Positions 17,434 through 26,945 of a stretch of 64,000 nt of DNA are shown piece by piece. A program made the translations under genes and the position numbers. The notes under the pieces were generated by a model, which saw only the letters and a program-made list of their open reading frames with translations, was not told where the DNA came from and made no database searches. Every line of letters starts with the position of its first letter. Within the stretch, counting starts at the first letter, position 1. This stretch comes from an uncultured Clostridia bacterium (lineage in GTDB: Bacteria > Bacillota > Clostridia > Christensenellales > UBA1242): positions 1 through 64,000 of the forward strand of contig CALWRJ010000016.1 of the NCBI GenBank assembly GCA_944383915.1. Reading direction: 5' to 3'.

Positions 17434-18285
17434 ATGCAAATTTTAGATGCTCACAATGATTTACTTATGAATTTAAAAAGAGAATTTGAAATAAGAGATT
17501 ATTTAAAAAATTTTTGTATTAATAATGAGGTCGTAAAAATTTTTACGGCCTATTATATTAGTCCCAAACAAGAAATTGAATCATCTGCAGATACTATTTT
17601 AAATGATATGTCTAAAAAATTTGAATTACTTTCTAAGTTTTCATATTTTATCCCCAGTGTTGAAAATATAGGTTTTATTAAAAATGAAAGTGATTTATAT
17701 AAATTAATTTCTTTAAAACCTTTTTGTGTTACGTTAACTTGGAATTATGATAATCTTTTAGCTGGAGGGGCTTATGGTGAAAGCGGTTTAACGGAATTTG
17801 GTAAAAAAGTAATTAAAATTTTAGAATCAAACAATATAGTTATTGATGTTGCACACTTAAACAAAAAATCTTTTTTAGATTTATGCGATATTACGACAAA
17901 GCCTTTATTTTGTTCACATACATCAAGTAAGGAAGTTTATAATATTCCTAGAGCAATAGATAGTGAGCAATTAAATTTAATTTCCGCAAGCAACGGTTTT
18001 GTTGGTCTATGTTTATATTCAACACTTTTAGGTGATAAAAAAACAAATACTAAACTTATTTTAAAACACTATGAAAGTATGTGTAGATATTGTAATTTCC
18101 GTTTTGTTGGCATTGGATCTGATTTTAACGGAACAGGCGAGTGTAATCCTGTGGGCTTTGATATAGATTACCAAGGTATGCCTAGTTTGTTAAATGAGAT
18201 AGAAAAAGTATTCAATAAAGAACATTCAAAGTTTTTTGCTGGCGAAAGTTTAAAAAATTTTATAGAGAAAACCTATAAAATGTGA
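17434..18285 (+). CDS. M19-family membrane dipeptidase
   Basis: 283-residue zinc peptidase of the renal dipeptidase family, which splits dipeptides including some D-amino-acid ones. The metal-site motifs are present: DAHNDL at the start (HxD), Glu in SVEN near residue 75, DVAHLN, FCSHTSS and GIGSDFNG. The family's TWN motif appears as LTWNYDNLLAGGAYGESGLT. It is shorter than many homologues (310-400). I use the ATG at 17434 after AGGAG, because an earlier start would lie within rny. It is eight bases from the rny stop, so the two are probably co-transcribed. No signal peptide is seen. Confidence 0.9.
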   Translation: MQILDAHNDLLMNLKREFEIRDYLKNFCINNEVVKIFTAYYISPKQEIESSADTILNDMSKKFELLSKFSYFIPSVENIGFIKNESDLYKLISLKPFCVTLTWNYDNLLAGGAYGESGLTEFGKKVIKILESNNIVIDVAHLNKKSFLDLCDITTKPLFCSHTSSKEVYNIPRAIDSEQLNLISASNGFVGLCLYSTLLGDKKTNTKLILKHYESMCRYCNFRFVGIGSDFNGTGECNPVGFDIDYQGMPSLLNEIEKVFNKEHSKFFAGESLKNFIEKTYKM

Positions 18286-18302
18286 AAATTTTGTTTTTAT
18301 TG

Positions 18303-18331
18303 TTGACAAAAGTAGTATATTTTAGTAAAAT
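18303..18331 (+). promoter_or_regulatory. Promoter of tRNA-Trp
   Basis: TTGACA at 18303-18308, a 17-base spacer and TAAAAT at 18326-18331, ending 14 bases before the tRNA. Confidence 0.85.
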
Positions 18332-18345
18332 AATACTACTTGTAT

Positions 18346-18419
18346 AGGGGAGTGGCTTAACGGTAGAGTAGTGGTCTCCAAAACCATTGGTCAGAGTTCG
18401 ATTCTCTGCTCCCCTGCCA
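18346..18419 (+). tRNA. tRNA-Trp (CCA anticodon)
   Basis: A full cloverleaf can be drawn. The acceptor arm AGGGGAG (18346-18352) pairs with CTCCCCT (18409-18415). The anticodon stem GTGGT/ACCAT encloses loop CTCCAAA with anticodon CCA at 18378-18380. The T-arm contains GTTCGATTC. The 3' CCA is encoded at 18417-18419. It is a single tRNA gene with its own promoter and terminator. Anticodon CCA reads UGG only, in line with TGA being a stop here. Confidence 0.97.
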
Positions 18420-18427
18420 ATTGTACG

Positions 18428-18470
18428 ACTTAAACAAAAGTTTTTTAAAATACTTTTGTTTAAGTTTTTT
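18428..18470 (+). terminator. Terminator of tRNA-Trp
   Basis: A perfect 13-bp stem pairs 18428-18440 with 18453-18465 around a 12-base AT loop, and the 3' arm runs into five further Ts. Confidence 0.85.
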
Positions 18471-18542
18471 CTTTTTTAGATAATTGTTAGATAGTTTTAT
18501 AAAATTTAATATATAAATCTATTCACAAAATTGAATACAATA

Positions 18543-18571
18543 TTGTCAAAAAAATCTAAAAGTAGTATTAT
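18543..18571 (+). promoter_or_regulatory. Promoter of the T-box/pheS transcript
   Basis: TTGTCA at 18543-18548, a 17-base spacer and TATTAT at 18566-18571, about 20 bases before the T-box leader. Confidence 0.7.
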
Positions 18572-18589
18572 TATTTTATCTAAATAGAG

Positions 18590-18814
18590 ATGCGTTGAGA
18601 AAGACTAGTAACCAAAATTAACTTTACAGAGAGGGGCGTGGCTGAGATACCCCAAGCAATGATTTTGGCGAATTCACTTTTTAGCACTTTTGTTGAAATT
18701 TTAAAGTAGGCAAAGGCGTTAGGTTAGCGTTAATAACCAAAATGAGTGCCCGCAAGGGAATTTAGGTGGTACCGCGGAAAAACTTCGTCCTAAAATAAAA
18801 GGCGAAGTTTTTTT
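18590..18814 (+). promoter_or_regulatory. T-box riboswitch, Phe-specific (pheST leader)
   Basis: The conserved T-box core TGGTACCGCGG is at 18767-18777. Stem I is partly visible: CCAAAAT (18612-18618) pairs with ATTTTGG (18662-18668), and directly after it comes GAA-TTC-A with the specifier codon TTC (Phe) at 18673-18675. A terminator hairpin pairs 18779-18787 with 18803-18811 and ends in a run of Ts to 18814. Uncharged tRNA-Phe would pair with the specifier and the T-box bulge, favour the antiterminator and switch on pheS and pheT. Confidence 0.95.
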
Positions 18815-18838
18815 ATTTTAGTAAAAAGGGGAATTGTT

Positions 18839-19861
18839 ATGAAAAAAGAAATTGAAAAAATTTTACAAGATGCTACAACAGAAATTAGCAAAATTGGAAA
18901 CAAAAAAGATTTAATGAGCGCAAGCACGAAGTATTTAGGTAAAAATAGTGTTTTAGCGGATTTGATGAAAACTTTAAGGACATTACCTAATGAAGAAAAG
19001 CGCGTAATGGGTGAAAGTCTTAATCTTTTGCGTGATAAGCTTAACCAGTTAATAAAAGATAAGGATAAAGACATTGACATAAAACTTCTTAATGAAAAAC
19101 TTGCTAGTGAAAAAGTTGATGTAACTATACCTGTAAAGCCACATGAATATGGCACAATGCATCCTATAGAAATAATAAAGAAGGATTTAATTGATTACTT
19201 TGTTGAGCGCGGGTATACACTTCACGATGGGGGAGATATTGAAACAGATTACTATTGTTTTGAAGCGTTAAATGTTCCAAAAGAACATCCTGCTCGAGAA
19301 ATGCAAGACACATTTTATATTGATAGCGAAACTGTACTAAGAACTCACACTTCAGCAATGCAAGTTCGTACTATGGAGAGCCAACAACCACCAATTAAAA
19401 TGATTTCAGCAGGTAATGCTTATAGGTTAGACGAAGTAGATGCAACTCATTCGCCTGTATTTAATCAACTTGAAATTTTAGTAGTTGATAAAAATGTAAC
19501 TATGGCAGATTTAATTGGCACATTAGAAGGGCTTATTAAACATTTACTAGGCAAAAAAACAAGTATGCGAGCTAGACCTAGTTATTTCCCTTTTACTGAG
19601 CCTAGTATCGAAGCAGATGCTCTTTGTCCAAAGTGTCAAGGAAAAGGTTGTCCTATGTGCAAAGGCTCTGGTTACATTGAAATTTTAGGTGGAGGAATGG
19701 TTCATCCTAAAGTATTAGAAATGTCAGGTGTTGATAGTTCTGTATACAAGGGGTTTGCTGCTGGTATTGGGCTTGAAAGACTTGTTATGATGAAATACGG
19801 TGTGTCAGATTTGCGTGATTTGTACGAAAATGATATAAACCTTTTAAAACAATTTAAGTAG
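18839..19861 (+). CDS. pheS: Phenylalanine-tRNA ligase alpha subunit
   Basis: 340-residue catalytic subunit of the (alpha-beta)2 enzyme that charges tRNA-Phe. The N-terminal coiled coil binds tRNA. The class II core has motif 2 (FYIDSETVLRTHTSAMQVR), SAGNAYRLDEVDATHSPVFNQ, EPSIEADALC and motif 3 GIGLERLVMMKYGV. It also carries a four-Cys insert (CPKCQGKGCPMC), as seen in several bacterial PheS. It sits directly behind the T-box and 11 bases before pheT. Confidence 0.98.
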   Translation: MKKEIEKILQDATTEISKIGNKKDLMSASTKYLGKNSVLADLMKTLRTLPNEEKRVMGESLNLLRDKLNQLIKDKDKDIDIKLLNEKLASEKVDVTIPVKPHEYGTMHPIEIIKKDLIDYFVERGYTLHDGGDIETDYYCFEALNVPKEHPAREMQDTFYIDSETVLRTHTSAMQVRTMESQQPPIKMISAGNAYRLDEVDATHSPVFNQLEILVVDKNVTMADLIGTLEGLIKHLLGKKTSMRARPSYFPFTEPSIEADALCPKCQGKGCPMCKGSGYIEILGGGMVHPKVLEMSGVDSSVYKGFAAGIGLERLVMMKYGVSDLRDLYENDINLLKQFK

Positions 19862-19872
19862 GAGAAAATATA

Positions 19873-22254
19873 ATGATTATAACATTAAAATGGTTAAATG
19901 ATTTTGTAGATATAAAAGATTTGAGTGTGCAAGAAATAGCGGATAATTTTATCAATATCGGATTTGAAGTTGAGGAAATAATTGATAAAGCAAAAGGTAT
20001 GGAGCGAGTAAAAGTTGGTAAAATTACTAAAATTACGAAGCACCCAAACGCTGATAAATTACAAGTTTGCACTATTGATTTAGGAAATAACGAAACTGTC
20101 CAAATTTTAACTGCCGCGACAAATGTTTTTGAAGGCGCATTAGTACCAGCAGCATTAGATGGAGCTGATTTACCAAATGGTGTAAAAATTAAAACAACAA
20201 ATATGCGCGGACTTGAATCACAAGGAATGCTTTGTTCTGGGGAAGAGTTGTGTATAGATAATTCAGTTTATCCAAATGCCTTAGTTGATGGTATTATGAT
20301 TTTAGATGAAAGTGCAATACCAGGTCAGCAAATAGCTGAATTTTTAGGGTTAGATGATGTGGTATTTGATATTAAAGTACTTGCAAATAGACCTGATTGT
20401 CAAAGTGTTTACGGGCTTGCAAAAGAATTATCAGTTAGTCTAAAAAGACCATTTAAAGAATTTAAATCAAATATAAAAAATACACAAGTAGACAAACCTT
20501 TAAAAATTGAAGTTGAAACTAAAAATTGCCCAATTTATTTAGGTTGTATAGTTAAAAATCTTAAGATTGGTCCATCACCAAAATACATACAAAATAGACT
20601 TAAAGCCGTTGGTATTAATCCCAAAAATAATATAGTTGATTTTACAAACTATGTTTTATTTGAAATGGGGCAACCCCTACACGCTTTTGATTATGACAAA
20701 ATAAGTGGAAATAAGATTATAGTAAGGCAAGCAAAAGAAGGAGAGAAGTTGATTGGTTTTCACGATGTAGATTTTTCTTTAGATGATAGCATAATGGTTA
20801 TTGCTAATGCTGATAAACCTATCGGTGTTGCGGGAATTATGGGTGGTAAAGACTTTTCTATAACAGAAAGCACACAAAATGTAGTTATAGAAAGTGCTGT
20901 TTTTGATAGAGTATATATAAGGCGTAGCGCTCGTAAATTAGGAATAAGGACAGATGCAAGCGCAAGATATGAGCGCGGCATAGAGCCGATTTCTGCGATT
21001 AATGGAATGAATAGGATTTTATCGTTAATTAGTCAATTTGAAATAGGCGAAATTTCTCAAGATATTATTAAAATAGGAAATTTTGATTTAAACAAACGAA
21101 AAGTAATCTTGCCTTTTGATGAAATAGAAAAAACGCTTGGCATTTTGATTCCTTTAGAGAATGTTATTGAGATTTTAAATTCTCTTGATATAGAAACAAA
21201 TATTAAAGGTCAAGACATAGAGTGCATAATTCCTTTAATAAGAAGTGATATAGAAAGGCCCGTAGATTTGATTGAGGAAATAATTAGATTCTATGGGTTC
21301 AATAAAATTGATTATAAATATTGTGAAAATACGGCTAGTATTGCTGGTGGTATGGACGAATTATTAAAAGTCGAGCACTATACTACAAATATTATGCTTG
21401 CTACGGGCGCTCATCAAGTGCGAACTTATGGTTTCCGTAGCCCTAATGAATTTGATAAACTTTTGTTACCAAAAGATGATGTTTTACGCGATTGCGTGAA
21501 AATTGCAAATCCATTAAGTTTAGATTATAGTGTTATGCGTACTAGTATGATAAGTAGTTTACTTAGCGTTATGAGTTTAAATATAAGTCGAAAAAATAAA
21601 GATGTGCAAATTTTTGAAATAGGTAAAATTTTCACTAACCAAAAAGATGAAAAAGACAATTTGCCAATAGAAAATAAGATTTTGGCTTTTCTAACTTCTA
21701 AAAAAACTGATTTCTTTGAAGTTAAGTCTATTACAGAAATGCTAGGTTCTAAATTTGGGGTAACTTTTATATACAAACCTTTTATCGTACCATTTATGCA
21801 CCCTAATATTTGTGCTGAAATATTAATAGGGAATAAACAAGTAGGCTTTATTGGGAAAGTTCACCCACAAGTTACTAAAAATTTTGAAATTAATCCCGAT
21901 TGTTATTATTTTGAAATAAACCTAAATAAACTACCACCTAAAAAAGATAAGAAAGTTAAACCACTGCCAAAATATCCTTCAGCAGAGAGAGATTTAGCAG
22001 TTGTAGTAGACGAGAATACTCAAATTGGCGGTATTATTGATGCAATAAATAAAGCCGGTGGTGACTTATTAGAAAGTGTTGAAATTTTTGATATATATCA
22101 GGGCGAACAAGTAGCAAAAGGATATAAGAGTGTAGCATTCAATTTAATTTTTAGAAAGGCAGAAAGGACGCTTACACAAGAAGAGATTAATGAAGCATTT
22201 AATAAAATTTTAGCAAGGCTAGAAAATTTATTTAATGCAAAATTAAGAGCATAA
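19873..22254 (+). CDS. pheT: Phenylalanine-tRNA ligase beta subunit
   Basis: 793-residue structural and editing subunit, the usual length. Domains in order: an N-terminal EMAP/OB-type tRNA-binding part (KITKHPNADKLQVC, residues about 40-150), the B3/B4 editing module (FDYDKISGNKIIVRQA, GVAGIMGG), the B5 motif DIERPVDLIEEIIRFYG, an inactive catalytic-like core, and a C-terminal ferredoxin-fold anticodon-binding domain (KYPSAERDLAVVVD). It is translated from an AGGAG site. Its expression is under the same T-box as pheS. Confidence 0.98.
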   Translation: MIITLKWLNDFVDIKDLSVQEIADNFINIGFEVEEIIDKAKGMERVKVGKITKITKHPNADKLQVCTIDLGNNETVQILTAATNVFEGALVPAALDGADLPNGVKIKTTNMRGLESQGMLCSGEELCIDNSVYPNALVDGIMILDESAIPGQQIAEFLGLDDVVFDIKVLANRPDCQSVYGLAKELSVSLKRPFKEFKSNIKNTQVDKPLKIEVETKNCPIYLGCIVKNLKIGPSPKYIQNRLKAVGINPKNNIVDFTNYVLFEMGQPLHAFDYDKISGNKIIVRQAKEGEKLIGFHDVDFSLDDSIMVIANADKPIGVAGIMGGKDFSITESTQNVVIESAVFDRVYIRRSARKLGIRTDASARYERGIEPISAINGMNRILSLISQFEIGEISQDIIKIGNFDLNKRKVILPFDEIEKTLGILIPLENVIEILNSLDIETNIKGQDIECIIPLIRSDIERPVDLIEEIIRFYGFNKIDYKYCENTASIAGGMDELLKVEHYTTNIMLATGAHQVRTYGFRSPNEFDKLLLPKDDVLRDCVKIANPLSLDYSVMRTSMISSLLSVMSLNISRKNKDVQIFEIGKIFTNQKDEKDNLPIENKILAFLTSKKTDFFEVKSITEMLGSKFGVTFIYKPFIVPFMHPNICAEILIGNKQVGFIGKVHPQVTKNFEINPDCYYFEINLNKLPPKKDKKVKPLPKYPSAERDLAVVVDENTQIGGIIDAINKAGGDLLESVEIFDIYQGEQVAKGYKSVAFNLIFRKAERTLTQEEINEAFNKILARLENLFNAKLRA

Positions 22255-22264
22255 GGAGTTAGTT

Positions 22265-23386
22265 ATGATTTATTTAGATAACTCAGCTACAACACAAACA
22301 CGAAAAGAAGTAGCCGACTTTGTTGCTAAATATAGTGTGGAAAACTTTTTTAACCCTTCAAGTGTTTATGCTCTTGCGATTAAAGTTAGAAATGATATTG
22401 ACAACGCTCGAAATAGACTTTTAAAATTTTTAAATGCTCCAAAAGGTAGAATTATTTTTACAGGTAGCGCAACCGAAGCAAATAATTTAGTTTTAAATGG
22501 TTTGGCACGAAAAAATAAAAAAATACTTATATCAACAGGTGAGCATCCATCTATTTACGAAACTGCAAAAAATTTAAAAAATTTTGGCTATGATGTTGAA
22601 TTTGTTGAAATAAACAAAGATGGTACGCTCGATTTAGATGATTTAAAATCTAAAATAGATGAAAGGGTAAATTTAGTTTCATTTATTCATGTCAGTAACG
22701 AAACAGGCGCAATAAACGATTTAAAACAAATTACTCAAATTATAAAGAGTAAAAATCCAGAATGTCTAGTACATTGTGACGGAGTGCAAGCATTTGGGAA
22801 ATTAAAGATTAACTTATACAATGATGATGTTGACCTTTACACGATAAGTTCTCACAAAATTCATGGGCCAAAAGGTGTTGCTGGTTTATATATAAATGAA
22901 AATGTAATGTTAAAGCCACATATTTTAGGTGGTGGACAAGAATTTGGTTTGCGTTCAGGCACTGAAAACCCAGCAGGCATATTAGGTTTTACTATGGCAG
23001 CGGAATTAATGTACACTGATTTTGAAAAAAAACGAACGTATATAAAAGAATTAAGAAATTACTTTATTTCATTGCTTGAAAAAAGTAATTTAAAATATAT
23101 AATTAACAGCAACAAAGACGGTTTAGAAAATATATTAAGTGTATCTTTTTTTGGTATTCGTGGAGAAGTGCTGTTACACTGCCTAGAAAAATATGAAATT
23201 TATGTAAGCACAGGCTCTGCTTGTAGTAGTAAGCATATTGGGAATAGAGTATTAACTAATATGAAACTCAACAAAAATGAAATGGAAGGAAATTTAAGAT
23301 TTAGTTTTAGTGAATTTAATACAAAAGATGAGATACAAAAAACTGTTAATGCACTTAAAACTGAAATTCAAAATTTAATAGGATAG
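22265..23386 (+). CDS. Cysteine desulfurase (NifS/IscS family)
   Basis: 373-residue PLP enzyme releasing sulfur from cysteine as a protein persulfide. It has the N-terminus YLDNSATTQT, the H-C-D region LVHCDGVQAFGK, the PLP lysine in SSHKIHGPKG and the catalytic Cys in TGSACSSK. It lies 5 bases before thiI. Such pairs (NifZ/IscS with ThiI) supply sulfur for 4-thiouridine in tRNA and sometimes thiamine. It is therefore more likely a dedicated tRNA-sulfur donor than the general Fe-S enzyme, though it might serve both. Confidence 0.93.
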   Translation: MIYLDNSATTQTRKEVADFVAKYSVENFFNPSSVYALAIKVRNDIDNARNRLLKFLNAPKGRIIFTGSATEANNLVLNGLARKNKKILISTGEHPSIYETAKNLKNFGYDVEFVEINKDGTLDLDDLKSKIDERVNLVSFIHVSNETGAINDLKQITQIIKSKNPECLVHCDGVQAFGKLKINLYNDDVDLYTISSHKIHGPKGVAGLYINENVMLKPHILGGGQEFGLRSGTENPAGILGFTMAAELMYTDFEKKRTYIKELRNYFISLLEKSNLKYIINSNKDGLENILSVSFFGIRGEVLLHCLEKYEIYVSTGSACSSKHIGNRVLTNMKLNKNEMEGNLRFSFSEFNTKDEIQKTVNALKTEIQNLIG

Positions 23387-23391
23387 AATTT

Positions 23392-24549
23392 ATGAATGTA
23401 ATTTTATTAAGATACGGGGAAATATTTTTAAAAGGACATAACCGAAAATTTTTTGAGCAAGTTTTGCAACAAAATATAGCCGAAAGTTTAAAGGGCTTTA
23501 AATTTAATCTCCAAAAAATAAGTGGACGCTTTGAAATAAGTGAATATGACGAGTCCAATGAAAAAATTATAATAGACAAGCTACAAAAGGTGTTTGGGCT
23601 ACATACACTCTCAGTTGCCGAAAGATTAGAAACTGATTATGATGCAATAAAAACTGCTTGCGCAAAATTAGATTTAAATGGCAAGACATTTAGAGTAACT
23701 GCAAATCGTGCTAGCAAAATTTTCCCTATAAAATCAATGGAGTTAAATGCAGAATTAGGTGGAATAATTTTAGATAATAACAAAAATTCCAAAGTTGATT
23801 TACATAACCCTGATGTTAAAGTTCGAGTAGATATAAGAGAAAATGGTTATACTTATATCTCAACTAACATAATAAAATGTGCTGGTGGAATGCCGTTAGG
23901 TACTGCTGGCAAAGGGTTGTTGTTATTAAGTGGGGGTATAGATAGTCCCGTTGCTGGATATTTTATGGCGCGTAGAGGATTAAAGATAGAGGCAATTCAC
24001 TTTCATAGTTATCCGTACACAAGTGAATTAGCCAAACAAAAAGTAATAAATCTTGCAAAAAAAATGTGTGATTATTTAGTTGATATAAAAATTCACATAA
24101 TATCGGTAACTCACATTCAAGAAGAAATTCATAAATATTGCGATGGTGATTTTATGATTACACTTTTAAGGCGTATGATGATGAGAATTTCACAAAATAT
24201 TGCTAAGAAAAATGAGTTAGGTGCATTAATAACAGGGGAGAGTTTGGGACAGGTTGCAAGCCAAACTTTACAAAGTATAAATGCGACTAATGCGGTAGTC
24301 GATATCCCTGTATTTAGGCCTTTAATTGGATTTGATAAGCAAGACATAATGGATATTGCACGAAAAATTGGAACTTATGATATTAGCATTCAACCATATG
24401 AAGATTGTTGCACGGTATTTTTACCTAAAAATCCGGTAACAAAACCAAAACTTGATAAAGTATTAAGAGAAGAGATAAAGTTAGACATTGACGAATTAAT
24501 TCAAAAAAGTTTAGACAGTGAGGAAATTGTAGAAGTACATTGCATATAA
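23392..24549 (+). CDS. thiI: tRNA 4-thiouridine synthase ThiI
   Basis: 385 residues. An N-terminal ferredoxin-like domain (LLRYGEIFLKGHNRKFFE) leads to a THUMP RNA-binding domain (about 60-165). A PP-loop ATPase with LLLSGGIDSPVAGY (about 181-194) follows. ATP activates U8 of tRNA and sulfur comes from the cysteine desulfurase encoded just upstream. There is no C-terminal rhodanese domain, as usual in Firmicutes. Conserved Cys residues are found in the YEDCCTVF segment near residue 340. It is the last gene of the pheST run, ended by the terminator at 24553-24581. Confidence 0.95.
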   Translation: MNVILLRYGEIFLKGHNRKFFEQVLQQNIAESLKGFKFNLQKISGRFEISEYDESNEKIIIDKLQKVFGLHTLSVAERLETDYDAIKTACAKLDLNGKTFRVTANRASKIFPIKSMELNAELGGIILDNNKNSKVDLHNPDVKVRVDIRENGYTYISTNIIKCAGGMPLGTAGKGLLLLSGGIDSPVAGYFMARRGLKIEAIHFHSYPYTSELAKQKVINLAKKMCDYLVDIKIHIISVTHIQEEIHKYCDGDFMITLLRRMMMRISQNIAKKNELGALITGESLGQVASQTLQSINATNAVVDIPVFRPLIGFDKQDIMDIARKIGTYDISIQPYEDCCTVFLPKNPVTKPKLDKVLREEIKLDIDELIQKSLDSEEIVEVHCI

Positions 24550-24552
24550 CAG

Positions 24553-24581
24553 AAAAGATATATCAAAGGATATATCTTTTT
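24553..24581. terminator. Bidirectional terminator between thiI and PBP1A
   Basis: A perfect 12-bp stem pairs 24553-24564 with 24569-24580 around loop AAAG. It has As at its 5' side and Ts at its 3' side, so it can stop both converging transcripts. Confidence 0.85.
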
Positions 24582-24582
24582 A

Positions 24583-26835
24583 TCATCTAAACCAATGTTT
24601 TATAATGCTTTTTGTATTATTTTTAATATCTGTATTTTGACTTATGTAGTATTTTTCTATATTGCTTTTAGTTTCTATTTCATTATTAAACTTGAATGTA
24701 GTAACTAAATAAAATTCAGTATTGATTGTTGGTATATCTGTTTCATAGGTAAAAGTTTTGTTTTCGCCTTCAGTTGAATAAATTTCTTGCTCTTTGGAGT
24801 TCGTTTTTGCAAAAAGTTTATAATTTAAATATTCCAGACCTTCCCAAGTTAGCATTAATTTATCATTTTCGACTGAAAGTTTTAAAACAGGTTCAGTAAT
24901 TTTATTAAAATTGCTACTTGTGTTTTTAGGAGCATTAGGTTTTGAAAAATAATCATAAACGATATATTTTTGAGGGGTATTTTCACTTGCTAATTCTACT
25001 TTTTGATTTTGTAGCGATAATGCATCAATTGCTAGTTTTTCCACACTTTTTGGTTTTTCAAAATCGATATTTGCATCATATGATTTTAAGAGTGTTTCCC
25101 AAGCGAGTTTATTTAAATTAGTTGCTATAGTTCCACCATTTTGATTAGATTTTAAATTATTAGATTTTTCACCAGTAATATTTCCGTACCACGCACCAAT
25201 CGTATATTTAGGATTGTACGAAATGCACCAAGCATCAGTATTAGTGTTGTCATAACTTGTACCAACTGTACCCGTTTTAGCACTCATCGGTATATTTATT
25301 GTTGATAAACGCTTTGCTGTACCATAGTTGATACTATCTTTTAAAATATCATTTAATAAATATGCAGTATCGGCTTTCATTACTTGTTGAAAATTTTGCT
25401 TAGCTTTATATATAACATTTCCAGAATTAGTTTCAATTTTTTCGATAAAATGTAAGTTATCATAAGTGCCATTTCTTGCAAAACACGAATAAGCATTTGT
25501 CATAATTTGCAGTGATTCACCATTTGCACTTGCACCAAGCGCTAAAGCTAGGTGATTGTCTGATTTATCGAAATCAAGCCCTAATTTGCTAGCAAAATTC
25601 TTTGATTTTTCGATACCATTATATTCTAATGCTTTTATTGCTGGGACATTGAGCGATTTTGCTAATGCTGTTCTTGTAGAAACCCAGCCTAAATATTTGT
25701 CGTTGACATTATGTGGGGTATAATCACCAAATGATATTTTTTCATCACAAATAGGAGTGATGGGTGAAAGCTTATTATACTCAAAAGCAGGGGCATAACA
25801 TAAAATAGGCTTTATTGTACTACCGACTTGGCGTTTTAGTTCACTATTTCCTATATAACAAATTACACCATTTGTGTTATTATCTACAATTAATAAAGCA
25901 TCGTTAATATTTTTGTAAGTTTGCATATTATTTTTAATTGAATTTTGTAAATTACTATCTATGTATGTATAAATTTTAAAACCCATTGTGGAAATATCAG
26001 TTTCGCTTAAATTTAATATAGACATAGCCTCATCTAGTATTATTTTATTGAAATTATTATTATAACTATTATTAGTAACTACAATACTTTTTTCGATAGC
26101 ATTATTATATTCATCTAATGTAATTACTTCATCATCTAACATATTTTTTAAAACCAAATTTCTCCGTTCTAGACATTTTTCAGGATTAAGAAGTGGGGAA
26201 TAAGTTTTAGGGCTTTTTATTAAACCTGCAAGTATAGCGCTTTCGTCAAGAGTTAATTCTTTTGCTGGATGACCAAAATAAACTAAAGAAGCATTTTCAA
26301 TACCATAAGCACTATTTCCAAAATATATTACATTTAAGTATGTTTCTAAAATTTCATTTTTAGAATATTTTTTCTCTAATTTTGTGGCTAAATATGCTTC
26401 TTGTATTTTACGAGTTAGCGTTTTTTCGTTGTTTAAATGTGTATTTTTAATAAGTTGTTGCGTAATCGTTGAAGCCCCTTCTTTCGCGTAGCCACTTAAC
26501 AAATTTTTTAATCCCGCTTTTATGATTCTACCATAGTTTAAGCCATGATGATTGTAAAATTGCTTATCCTCGATACTTATGAATGCTTGTGGAACATAAT
26601 AAGGTAATTCCTCTAAATTAATAGTGTTATTACCTGTTATTGATGTAGTCGATAATTCACTATTATTTTTATCATAAATTTTTACTTGCGAGTTATAACT
26701 ATTAAGTTTCGCTAGATTCAAGCTTACCGTTTCGCCTGCTTGTGATATAACTATACAAAAATACGCCACAACTGCAAGGACTGCAATAACAATTATACAT
26801 AAAATTATCAATAAAACTTTAACTAATTTAGTCAT
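24583..26835 (-). CDS. Class A penicillin-binding protein (PBP1A type)
   Basis: 750-residue bifunctional peptidoglycan synthase with an N-terminal membrane helix (about residues 5-30). The glycosyltransferase (GT51) motifs are EDKQFYNHHG, GASTITQQL and KKYSKNEILETYLN. The transpeptidase motifs are the SxxK in GSTIKP (about residue 340), SLNVPA and KTGT (about residue 525). The last 130 residues look like a fibronectin type III domain, known at the end of some Firmicutes PBP1 proteins. It stands alone on the minus strand between two plus-strand operons and shares an intergenic region with miaB. Confidence 0.96.
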   Translation of the reverse strand: MTKLVKVLLIILCIIVIAVLAVVAYFCIVISQAGETVSLNLAKLNSYNSQVKIYDKNNSELSTTSITGNNTINLEELPYYVPQAFISIEDKQFYNHHGLNYGRIIKAGLKNLLSGYAKEGASTITQQLIKNTHLNNEKTLTRKIQEAYLATKLEKKYSKNEILETYLNVIYFGNSAYGIENASLVYFGHPAKELTLDESAILAGLIKSPKTYSPLLNPEKCLERRNLVLKNMLDDEVITLDEYNNAIEKSIVVTNNSYNNNFNKIILDEAMSILNLSETDISTMGFKIYTYIDSNLQNSIKNNMQTYKNINDALLIVDNNTNGVICYIGNSELKRQVGSTIKPILCYAPAFEYNKLSPITPICDEKISFGDYTPHNVNDKYLGWVSTRTALAKSLNVPAIKALEYNGIEKSKNFASKLGLDFDKSDNHLALALGASANGESLQIMTNAYSCFARNGTYDNLHFIEKIETNSGNVIYKAKQNFQQVMKADTAYLLNDILKDSINYGTAKRLSTINIPMSAKTGTVGTSYDNTNTDAWCISYNPKYTIGAWYGNITGEKSNNLKSNQNGGTIATNLNKLAWETLLKSYDANIDFEKPKSVEKLAIDALSLQNQKVELASENTPQKYIVYDYFSKPNAPKNTSSNFNKITEPVLKLSVENDKLMLTWEGLEYLNYKLFAKTNSKEQEIYSTEGENKTFTYETDIPTINTEFYLVTTFKFNNEIETKSNIEKYYISQNTDIKNNTKSIIKHWFR

Positions 26836-26886
26836 AAAAACCTCTTTTGTTATTATGTATCAATTTATAAAAATTATAAATTATTA

Positions 26887-26915
26887 TTGATAATTTTGTA
26901 AAAATAATGTATAAT
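26887..26915 (+). promoter_or_regulatory. Promoter of the miaB-mutS-mutL-miaA operon
   Basis: TTGATA at 26887-26892, a 17-base spacer and a perfect TATAAT at 26910-26915, about 30 bases before miaB. Confidence 0.8.
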
Positions 26916-26945
26916 TTAGATAGTTTATAATAAAGGGATAAAATA